Assembly: GCA_003447785.1 (NCBI GenBank) | Contig: DLYJ01000119.1 | Coordinates: forward strand, 1-7,710 | From: Treponema sp. | Lineage (GTDB): Bacteria; Spirochaetota; Spirochaetia; Treponematales; Treponemataceae | DNA length: 7,710 nt | Direction of reading: 5' to 3' | Part shown: positions 1-5,719 of the stretch, piece by piece | How positions within the stretch are numbered: position 1 is the first letter of the stretch | Layout: each line of letters opens with the position of its first letter | Made by a program: the position numbers and the translations under genes | Notes under the pieces: generated by a model | Databases searched by the model: none | Told to the model about the DNA's origin: nothing | Seen by the model: only the letters and a program-made list of their open reading frames with translations

Positions 1-481
1 GCGGATGAGAAAACCGTCTGCTTCCAGCAAAACTTACCGGAGAAATTACTTCGCTGAACACGGGGTCAAATAAAATATTCATACCGTGCATCTGGATAAA
101 AACCGTTGAGTGTCCCAGCCAGGTGGAATTGAATTCATCAATAGGCGCACGCTGAGCGCTGGCACGCTGACCGTTTACAATAAAATCAGGAGTTTTTACA
201 GGAAATTCAAAATCTGGACGGGGAGTATTGTCTGAGATTGTTTTTGGATCCGGTGCAGGATTTTTTACCATCGACATCGGACTAAAGCTGCTCTGGTTGT
301 GGAACACGCCGTCGTAAAAGTTTGGAGCGCGTCGTGCATAGTCAATTTTGTCCTGCCTTGAGGCAGAACCGCCAAAAGACGGCCAGAGAAAAACAAAAAC
401 AAGTGCAATTAAAATTATTGCAGCGATTAAAATACCGAGACCGCCAAGAACGGATAAAAGAATTTTTACAGCTTTATTCAT
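1..481 (-). CDS. Membrane-anchored metallo-beta-lactamase-fold hydrolase, NAPE-PLD-like (partial, N-terminal 160 residues)
   Basis: The gene runs off the left edge; 160 codons are visible from ATG at 481. Residues about 5-33 form one strongly hydrophobic segment, so the protein is probably held in the inner membrane with its catalytic part outside the cytoplasm. A linker follows, then a block typical of the NAPE-PLD/UlaG-like branch of the metallo-beta-lactamase fold: WLGHST at 121-126, FDPVFS at 138-143, ISP at 146-148 and GSRRF at 153-157. In that family the metal-binding HxHxDH motif comes shortly after this block, beyond the window, so catalytic competence cannot be judged. Substrate unknown; phospholipid or related phosphodiester hydrolysis is only a family guess. 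The start lies 40 bases after the ABC ATPase stop. No Shine-Dalgarno sequence is visible; a promoter-like sequence abuts the ATG. Fold assignment is fairly sure, function is not. Confidence 0.8.
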   Translation of the reverse strand, partial: MNKAVKILLSVLGGLGILIAAIILIALVFVFLWPSFGGSASRQDKIDYARRAPNFYDGVFHNQSSFSPMSMVKNPAPDPKTISDNTPRPDFEFPVKTPDFIVNGQRASAQRAPIDEFNSTWLGHSTVFIQMHGMNILFDPVFSEVISPVSFAGSRRFSHP

Positions 482-487
482 AAATTG

Positions 488-516
488 AATTTATGAATTT
501 TTGTTCCGGCGGTCAA
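488..516 (-). promoter_or_regulatory. Candidate promoter for the metallo-hydrolase gene, possibly giving a leaderless mRNA
   Basis: On the minus strand TTGACC (516-511) and TAAATT (493-488) are separated by exactly 17 bases, a good sigma-70-type match (5/6 and 4/6). The -10 hexamer ends only six bases before the ATG at 481, so transcription would begin at or next to the start codon. No Shine-Dalgarno sequence lies in these bases, which fits a leaderless transcript. The alternative is simple read-through from the operon and chance similarity in AT-rich DNA. Confidence 0.35.
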
Positions 517-521
517 GAAAT

Positions 522-1205
522 TTATTCGGCCCTGTCGTTGATGATCTCTTTGTGGAATTTGCCGTGTTCAAGCACGATGGTGCGCTGAGCGTATTCGGCA
601 ACTTCCGGAGCGTGTGTTACAACGATGATTGTCCTGCCCTTCTTGTGGAGACGCTTAAACAGATCGATTACAAGGTTTTCGTTTGCTTCATCCAGGTTAC
701 CTGTAGGTTCATCTGCAAGTATAATCTGCGGGTGATTGATAAGTGCCCGGGCGATGCAGACACGCTGCTGTTCACCGCCAGAAAGTTCGTGGGGAAGGTG
801 GTTTGCCCGTTCGCGAAGTCCGACCATTTCCAAAGCTTCAAGGGCTTCCTTTTCGTCCGGCATTGAGTGGTAATACTGGCTTACCATAACGTTTTCTACG
901 GCGGTCAGATAATTTACCAGGTGAAACTGCTGGAATACGAGCCCGATTTTGTCGCGGCGGAGATTTGTAAGGTTTTTTGAAGAAACCTGCGCAATGTCCT
1001 TTCCTTCAAGAATTACCTGACCCTTAGTCGGAGTATCCATACAGCCGATGATATTCATCATTGTAGATTTTCCTGAACCTGAAGGTCCCATTATTGCAAG
1101 CCACTCGCCTTTTTCTACACTCAAGCTTACGTCATGAAGGGCAGCAACTTCGCTGTCACCCATTTTATAAATCTTAGAAATATTCTTTACTTCAAGTAAT
1201 GCCAT
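522..1205 (-). CDS. ABC transporter ATP-binding protein of the LolD/MacB type
   Basis: A complete 227-residue nucleotide-binding subunit that should drive the two FtsX/MacB-type permeases encoded just upstream. Visible motifs: Walker A GPSGSGKST at 40-48, Q-loop FQQF at 91-94, signature LSGGEQQR at 141-148, Walker B ILADEPTGNLD at 162-172 with catalytic Glu166, and switch His198. Length and sequence style (MALLEVKNISKIYKMGD start, EPTGNLD) fit the LolD/MacB/FtsE group, whose members usually power mechanotransmission or extrusion rather than classical import. Here the context is iron uptake, as in Campylobacter Cj1663. The frame is open upstream to 1367, but the ATG at 1205 is chosen because the domain begins there and GGGGAGG sits four bases before it; a longer form would overlap the preceding permease. 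The gene follows that permease after 44 bases. Confidence 0.95.
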   Translation of the reverse strand: MALLEVKNISKIYKMGDSEVAALHDVSLSVEKGEWLAIMGPSGSGKSTMMNIIGCMDTPTKGQVILEGKDIAQVSSKNLTNLRRDKIGLVFQQFHLVNYLTAVENVMVSQYYHSMPDEKEALEALEMVGLRERANHLPHELSGGEQQRVCIARALINHPQIILADEPTGNLDEANENLVIDLFKRLHKKGRTIIVVTHAPEVAEYAQRTIVLEHGKFHKEIINDRAE

Positions 1206-1209
1206 AAGG

Positions 1210-1216
1210 CCTCCCC
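1210..1216 (-). promoter_or_regulatory. Strong ribosome binding site fixing the ABC ATPase start
   Basis: The minus strand reads GGGGAGG followed by CCTT and ATG (1205). It is one of the best Shine-Dalgarno matches in the window and rules out the longer upstream reading to 1367. Confidence 0.85.
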
Positions 1217-1249
1217 GTGGCATGGACGCCACAAAAAACTGATTTTTCC

Positions 1250-2383
1250 CTACTCCCCGCGAAGAACAATTACAGGGTCTACGGTGGTTGCGCTCCGTAC
1301 AGGAATCAGACACGCAAGGGCCGTGATAATTACGGAAACTATAATCGTTACAGGAACAAGTCCCCACTGGAACGAAATTGATCTGTGAAATACGTTCAGG
1401 CTGACAGCATGTGCAAAGGCAAATCCGAGAATTACGCCCAGCACGCCGCCAAGGCCTCCAAGAAAAAGTCCTTCGCCCAAAAACTCTTCTACCAGGTTCT
1501 GGTTGGAAGCGCCCAGGGCCTTTTTAAGTCCGATTTCCTTGCGTCTCTCCGTTACCACAGCCATCATTGTTGTTGCAACACAGACCATGGTCAAAATCAG
1601 AACAACGCAGGTTACAATCCACACAAGGGACTGAAGTTTTTTAAGAACGGTTCCTTCACTCTGTGTTACGCGTTTTACAAGGCGCGCAGTAATGCCCGGA
1701 ACATTCTGGTCAATCCGGTCACGGATTACAGCAAGTTCATCGGCAGAAGCACTGATGGAAAGTTCTGCAACATCGCAGATTCCAGCGCTGCCTGTTACCT
1801 GAGACAATTCATCACTGTCCATAAAAATGCATTCTTCTTCCGCGCCGCCGGTCTGCAGGATTCCGGTAACTTTTACGGAATAATTTTTGTGTTCGCCCTT
1901 TTCGTTCACCATATCCAGATTAATCTCAGAGCCGTTTTTGAGGGCAAGGGACTGGGCAACTGTCTGTCCGGCAAGAACTTCTCTTGTTTTTGCCGGGTAC
2001 TCACCGTTTACAAGCCAGTAAGGACGGGTCTTTTTAACTGAATCGAATTTTACGCCGCCTGCCATAAAGCCGAGACGGTTAACCGTAATTGTTTCATACC
2101 GATAGGAACTTGCTCCCACAAGCTTATCCCGGGGAACAAAGGAAAGTGCCTTATCAAGATCTTCCTGCAAAATGTCGCCAGCCCCCGACGGAACAAAGGT
2201 CATGTTTGCGCCGTAGGAACGGAATTCCTGCCCCATCTGGCGGGGAACGTCATAGTAAATTGTTACAAGCCCGCTCAGAATTGTTGAACCGATTGCCACA
2301 GCCAGCAATGCAATGAGCATGCGGCTCCGGCGTCTCATAATCGAACTTGTAATCATCTTTAAGTAAAACTGCTTTCTAGTCAT
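1250..2383 (-). CDS. ABC transporter permease, MacB/FtsX family (second permease of the iron system)
   Basis: A complete 377-residue protein with the four-helix MacB/FtsX plan: one membrane segment near 22-44, a large extracytoplasmic domain from about 45 to 250, then segments near 253-275, 303-327 and 341-363. The family's cytoplasmic coupling motif ERRKEIGLKKALGA is at 279-292, and the C-terminus ends in the typical DPVIVLRGE. The extracytoplasmic part shares two motifs with the partner permease, YGAN at 57-60 and GGAEEEC at 179-185, so the two genes are probably an ancient duplication. It presumably forms a heterodimer with that partner, powered by the ATPase encoded next. The ATG at 2383 lies only four bases after the stop of the first permease, and its ribosome binding site GGAAGG is inside that gene's last codons, pointing to translational coupling. 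Despite the family it is not evidence for macrolide export. Confidence 0.93.
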   Translation of the reverse strand: MTRKQFYLKMITSSIMRRRSRMLIALLAVAIGSTILSGLVTIYYDVPRQMGQEFRSYGANMTFVPSGAGDILQEDLDKALSFVPRDKLVGASSYRYETITVNRLGFMAGGVKFDSVKKTRPYWLVNGEYPAKTREVLAGQTVAQSLALKNGSEINLDMVNEKGEHKNYSVKVTGILQTGGAEEECIFMDSDELSQVTGSAGICDVAELSISASADELAVIRDRIDQNVPGITARLVKRVTQSEGTVLKKLQSLVWIVTCVVLILTMVCVATTMMAVVTERRKEIGLKKALGASNQNLVEEFLGEGLFLGGLGGVLGVILGFAFAHAVSLNVFHRSISFQWGLVPVTIIVSVIITALACLIPVRSATTVDPVIVLRGE

Positions 2384-2387
2384 ATAA

Positions 2388-3659
2388 TTACCTTCCGTGC
2401 AAAACTTCTGCAGGTTTCAGGCTTAACAGCAATCGAATCGACGGAACAGAACCTGCCATTGTTACAACAAAAATCAAAATTGCAACCAGTGGAATTACCG
2501 TTACCTTAATGTTAATCGCAGAATCAAATACCGACTGCCCGATAATCTGCGCAAAGCCAAGTCCGGCAAAATATCCGGCACAGCCGCCTGCTACGGCTGT
2601 AATTAAAATCTCAGTCAAAACCAGTGCCGAAATCGGACCGTCATGAGCGCCTACTGCCTTTAACAGGCCTATTTCCTGAGCGCGTTCCATAACACTTGCG
2701 GTAACAATGTTACTAATACCAAGTGCCGAACCAATCAGACTCAGAATTGTTATCAGAAGCATGAGAAGCTGGGTTTTATTCAGGATGGCGCCTTCACTTT
2801 CTGCAACCTGTCTTACAGCCCTGGCAGATGAATTGGAAATCACCTCCTGAATCTGGTAGCAGATTGAACTTACATAGGCCGTACAATACCATGTGTCCCA
2901 GTCAACCATGTTAAGGCTCTGGGGGTCCTGAGCCGCTCTCCGGGCAAGGTCGTTGTCCGGCGTTGTGAGGGCGCTGACTTCAATGCTGGAAATCAAACCT
3001 TTTTTACCCAGAAAATCCTGGGCACTTGCAAGGTTAACGTAAAGACATTCGTCTTCGTCTCCCCCTGCGTCAAAAATCGCCTTAACCAGATATTTTTTTG
3101 ATTTTCCGGCGCGGCTGATTAAAACGGAATCACCGATTTTCAAATTGTTTTTTGCGGCAACTACTGCCCCTGCCATCACGCCGTCGTTGTCGTCTTCAGA
3201 AAGCCAGTTTCCTTCAACTGTCCACCAGTTTTTCATGGCAGCCATACCGGTATCCAGGGTTTCGCCGGTTGGAAGCTCCATGTGGTGGGCAAACCAGGTT
3301 CCCACAAGTTTTGTTTTTGCACTTGAATTCAACTGGACGGTTGAATCAAGAAAGGGTGCAAAATCAACAATATTGAATGACCAGAAAATTGTTTTTATTT
3401 TTCCAAGTTCATCTTCCCGAAGGTACTGGTTCGTTTCACCTTCGTCCCCGATCATTTCCCCAAGAATGGAAACTGACTGCGGCACAACACGGATGTTTGC
3501 ACCATAAGCCTTTAATTCCTGGTTTACCTTATCTCCAACATCAAACATTACGTTTAACATGGCTGTAGCAAGGGATGCTCCCAGCGCAATCGTAAACGCA
3601 ATCATTATCATCTTCTTTTTTTGCCTGATAAGTGCCCTCAGCACCATGCGCCAAAACAT
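2388..3659 (-). CDS. ABC transporter permease, MacB/FtsX family (first permease of the iron system)
   Basis: A complete 423-residue protein. There is one membrane segment near residues 17-38 after a basic N-terminus (RQKKK), an extracytoplasmic domain from about 40 to 295, and segments near 297-321, 345-372 and 385-407. The coupling motif ERAQEIGLLKAVGA is at 325-338, and the C-terminus LKPAEVLHGR matches the family. Extracytoplasmic features include YGANIRVVP at 52-60, WFAHHMELPTGE at 122-133 and GGDEDEC at 199-205; the His pair, acidic cluster and Cys205 could contact metal or a partner, but this is inference. GGGAG seven bases before the ATG at 3659 supports the start. The gene begins 30 bases after the DUF2318 gene and is followed four bases later by the second permease. 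As I recall, Campylobacter Cj1661/Cj1662 hold the same positions. Confidence 0.93.
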   Translation of the reverse strand: MFWRMVLRALIRQKKKMIMIAFTIALGASLATAMLNVMFDVGDKVNQELKAYGANIRVVPQSVSILGEMIGDEGETNQYLREDELGKIKTIFWSFNIVDFAPFLDSTVQLNSSAKTKLVGTWFAHHMELPTGETLDTGMAAMKNWWTVEGNWLSEDDNDGVMAGAVVAAKNNLKIGDSVLISRAGKSKKYLVKAIFDAGGDEDECLYVNLASAQDFLGKKGLISSIEVSALTTPDNDLARRAAQDPQSLNMVDWDTWYCTAYVSSICYQIQEVISNSSARAVRQVAESEGAILNKTQLLMLLITILSLIGSALGISNIVTASVMERAQEIGLLKAVGAHDGPISALVLTEILITAVAGGCAGYFAGLGFAQIIGQSVFDSAINIKVTVIPLVAILIFVVTMAGSVPSIRLLLSLKPAEVLHGR

Positions 3660-3689
3660 AAGTTATCTCCCGCGGCCAAAACCGCCTTA

Positions 3690-4949
3690 TTATCTGAATC
3701 GTTTTTCCTCTTTGTTAACGTCGCTTGTCCTGATGATTACCTGACCATCTTCTATCCGCGATGCAAGAGGAATCGGGTTACAGCCGCCCTTAAGCCCGAT
3801 TGTGCTTTTATTCATTACAACGTCACAGCGGCTGCATACGATTTCACTCTTGCGCTCATAGTAACCGGCATCTCCGCAAACCTCGCAGGCATCAAAACCG
3901 ACACCAAGGTTTGTTCCGCGCTTTTGCACAATAATGAACCGGATTTCCTTACCGCGGTCGTTAACCCAGGTAAAGCGGTGCAGGTGGCCGTCCAGTACCT
4001 GTTCAATTGGAATAAAGATTTCGCCGTTTTCAAGGGTATACTCTTCCGAAGGTGACAGAACGACAACCTTATTTGCAATCTTTTTTATTGCTGTCATGTC
4101 GATCCAGCAGAAGACTGAAAGAGCGATTAAAAAACCAGCCCAGCGCCGATTATTGCGCGCTGTAGCACGGAGGCGCCTGTGTTCGGCCGGATTTGTGTAC
4201 TCCCCGTGAATTTTCATGCTGTAAATAAAGAATGCAAGGGACAAAATCATTACACAGATTAATGAAGCAAAGAAAATCACGTTTTCGGCTTGGATTAACT
4301 GGGGGAGCTTTGTTCGTAAGCCTGCTGGAATTTTAAAGCGTCTTCTGTAATAGGAATTGATGATTCCCAGGATGCTTACAAAAGAAATGAATCCGCCGAT
4401 TAAATACAGTCCGCTAAAGCAGAGAAGGGACTGTTTTTCAGAAATTCTGTTTGAGATTTTGTATAAAGCAAAACATGTCAGAATGCAGCAGAGCCATCCG
4501 CAAAGATAGCCGGTACATTTGAGCAGAAACTGAGTGCTGAAATAAGTATCGTCCATTACCACAAAGTGAAATGGAAGTTCGTAAATCGGAGGAATTCGAC
4601 AGAGTAAAAGAGTAAAAACAAATAAACCGCCAAGGCTCCATTTTACGATATCAGTGATTCTGGAGGAATTTTGTTTTAAATAAGTAATCCAGTTCAAAAC
4701 ACAATAAGCCAGCCCGCTGATAAGCGAAGTTACAAGAAGATAGATGTTATTAATCTGGTTGTATTTAATGAGGCGCTGCTGTCTCAGGAAGGAAACGGCA
4801 AAAATGAACACAAATGCGCCGGCTGTAATTTTAATAAAGTTCTGCCGGATTTTAAAATTATCGTTTTTAAGCGTAAAGCCGGCGATCATTGCAAACAGCA
4901 TAAAAGGAATTAATAAATCGTGTACTGTTTCAAATAAATTCTTAGCCAT
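3690..4949 (-). CDS. DUF2318 polytopic membrane protein of the FTR1/P19 iron system
   Basis: About 419 residues with roughly eight hydrophobic segments and a C-terminal DUF2318 domain. With the ATG at 4949 as start, that domain shows DGHLHRF at 320-326, CEVC at 355-358, CSRC at 372-375 and GGCNPIPL at 388-395. The two CxxC pairs plus a fifth Cys look like a metal or redox centre; in this family they are thought to handle iron, but the mechanism is not firmly known. Segments (ATG numbering) lie near 10-27, 40-54, 70-90, 104-117, 144-164, 175-198, 223-244 and 270-290. The frame is open further upstream to a TTG at 4988, but that codon lies inside a terminator-like hairpin, so the ATG is preferred although its Shine-Dalgarno is weak (only GGG, 11 bases away). 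It lies between P19 and the ABC permeases, as Cj1660 does in C. jejuni as I recall. Confidence is high for the gene, moderate for the start. Confidence 0.88.
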   Translation of the reverse strand: MAKNLFETVHDLLIPFMLFAMIAGFTLKNDNFKIRQNFIKITAGAFVFIFAVSFLRQQRLIKYNQINNIYLLVTSLISGLAYCVLNWITYLKQNSSRITDIVKWSLGGLFVFTLLLCRIPPIYELPFHFVVMDDTYFSTQFLLKCTGYLCGWLCCILTCFALYKISNRISEKQSLLCFSGLYLIGGFISFVSILGIINSYYRRRFKIPAGLRTKLPQLIQAENVIFFASLICVMILSLAFFIYSMKIHGEYTNPAEHRRLRATARNNRRWAGFLIALSVFCWIDMTAIKKIANKVVVLSPSEEYTLENGEIFIPIEQVLDGHLHRFTWVNDRGKEIRFIIVQKRGTNLGVGFDACEVCGDAGYYERKSEIVCSRCDVVMNKSTIGLKGGCNPIPLASRIEDGQVIIRTSDVNKEEKRFR

Positions 4950-4965
4950 GAAAATTATTGCCCAC

Positions 4966-4998
4966 AAAAAAAAGTAAGGGAAGTTCAAAAAACTTCCC
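4966..4998 (-). terminator. Intrinsic terminator-like hairpin inside the operon, between P19 and DUF2318
   Basis: On the minus strand GGGAAGTT (4998-4991), loop TTTTG, then AACTTCCC (4985-4978) give a perfect 8-bp stem. TTAC and a run of eight T (4973-4966) follow. This is the form of a Rho-independent terminator, with the T-run displaced four bases. Because the next gene starts only 16 bases later and clearly belongs to the same system, it more likely acts as a partial terminator or attenuator that lowers the DUF2318/ABC part relative to FTR1 and P19. Confidence 0.7.
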
Positions 4999-5011
4999 GG
5001 TAAAAAGCCGC

Positions 5012-5040
5012 GAGGGGATGATTGTGACAGTCAGCCCCTC
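5012..5040 (-). other. Second stem-loop downstream of P19
   Basis: The minus strand has GAGGGG (5040-5035) pairing with CCCCTC (5017-5012). After one mismatch the stem continues with TGA/TCA around a loop of about nine bases. GCGGC and five T follow. It may be a weak terminator in tandem with the hairpin at 4978-4998, or a stabilising 3' end for the FTR1-P19 message. Confidence 0.5.
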
Positions 5041-5066
5041 TCTGGAAACCTTAAGATTCGATAAGA

Positions 5067-5699
5067 TTAGTTGTATTCCGGCTGAACTTTCTTGCCATCA
5101 AATACCCAGTCTTTGAATTCAACTGTGAGAGGCTTGTCGTTTGGCCAGTATTTCTGAAGAGTTGAACCTGGTTTTGTGTCATCATCAGTGTGAATGAAGT
5201 AGTTGTTTTCTGCAGGACTGTGGATGATGAAACGTGCTGTGTATGTACCAGCGTTGTTGAGGTTGATGTTGGCACCGTAGTGAGGACCGTCAGAAGCATT
5301 CATCTGCATGAATGTTCCTTTTACTACAACAGCATTATTTGCCTGATTAACAATTTCGTATTCAACTGTAAGGCCAGGTACAAACTGGTCTACAACGAAT
5401 CCAAGGTCGTTTTCCATAGCAGCGATATCTGCTTCGATATGCATTGTGAAGTCTGCACCACTCTGTGTGTTTCCTTCGCCTGATTTCATATCAACAGCCT
5501 GGAAATAAACGCCGTTTACAGCAAGGAAACCTGCCTTCTGTTCGTCGCCGATGTCGTGTTCAACGAATCCGCCAGCTTCTTCTGCTGTATCTTCTGCAGC
5601 TGCTGATGAAGCAGCCTGTGAACCGTTGTTCTTTGAACAACCCATAAATGCAAATACCAGAGCGGCACCTGCCATTACCAAAGACATTGTCTTTTTCAT
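5067..5699 (-). CDS. p19: P19/Tp34-like periplasmic iron-binding lipoprotein
   Basis: A complete 210-residue lipoprotein. The N-terminus MKKTMSLVMA is followed by a hydrophobic stretch and the lipobox-like FMGC with Cys21, relaxed as in spirochaetes, then a Ser/Ala/Glu-rich linker to about 45. The rest is the P19 (Tpd) fold: NGVYFQAVDM at 62-71, TMHIEADI at 85-92, and MQMNASDGPHYGAN at 131-144. In C. jejuni P19, Met and His residues of the latter two regions bind metal at a dimer interface; the likely equivalents here are Met86, His87, Glu89, His140 and perhaps His48. It should bind ferric iron (or copper as surrogate) in the periplasm and serve FTR1; T. pallidum Tp34 (TP0971) is the spirochaetal relative I recall. 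It starts 18 bases after FTR1 behind two overlapping ribosome binding sequences (AAAGGAGCGAGGAG), and is followed by two stem-loops, suggesting it is the most abundant product. Confidence 0.93.
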   Translation of the reverse strand: MKKTMSLVMAGAALVFAFMGCSKNNGSQAASSAAAEDTAEEAGGFVEHDIGDEQKAGFLAVNGVYFQAVDMKSGEGNTQSGADFTMHIEADIAAMENDLGFVVDQFVPGLTVEYEIVNQANNAVVVKGTFMQMNASDGPHYGANINLNNAGTYTARFIIHSPAENNYFIHTDDDTKPGSTLQKYWPNDKPLTVEFKDWVFDGKKVQPEYN

Positions 5700-5705
5700 A
5701 AAATA

Positions 5706-5719
5706 CTCCTCGCTCCTTT
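5706..5719 (-). promoter_or_regulatory. Double Shine-Dalgarno sequence for the P19 gene
   Basis: Between the FTR1 stop and the P19 ATG the minus strand reads AAAGGAGCGAGGAG, then seven bases to the ATG at 5699. Two AGGAG-like cores in tandem make this the strongest initiation signal of the operon, in contrast with the weak sites of FTR1 and DUF2318. Confidence 0.75.

Noticed and set aside
501..866. Plus-strand open frame of 121 codons
   Set aside because: Antisense shadow of the ABC ATPase, with no supporting start signal or family resemblance.
1206..1367. Upstream extension of the ABC ATPase frame (54 extra residues)
   Set aside because: It overlaps the end of the permease gene, has a Cys/Arg-rich composition unlike protein, and a strong ribosome binding site sits right before the internal ATG at 1205.
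1385..2041. Long plus-strand open frame of 218 codons
   Set aside because: It lies wholly antisense to the second permease, whose motifs are clear; composition and lack of recognisable domains mark it as a shadow.
1250..3659. Macrolide exporter (MacB) identity for the permeases
   Set aside because: The fold is shared, but no MacA-type adaptor is present and the genes are embedded in an FTR1/P19 operon, which better supports a role in iron handling.
3621..4055. Plus-strand open frame of 144 codons
   Set aside because: Antisense to the end of the DUF2318 gene and the start of the first permease; no recognisable protein.
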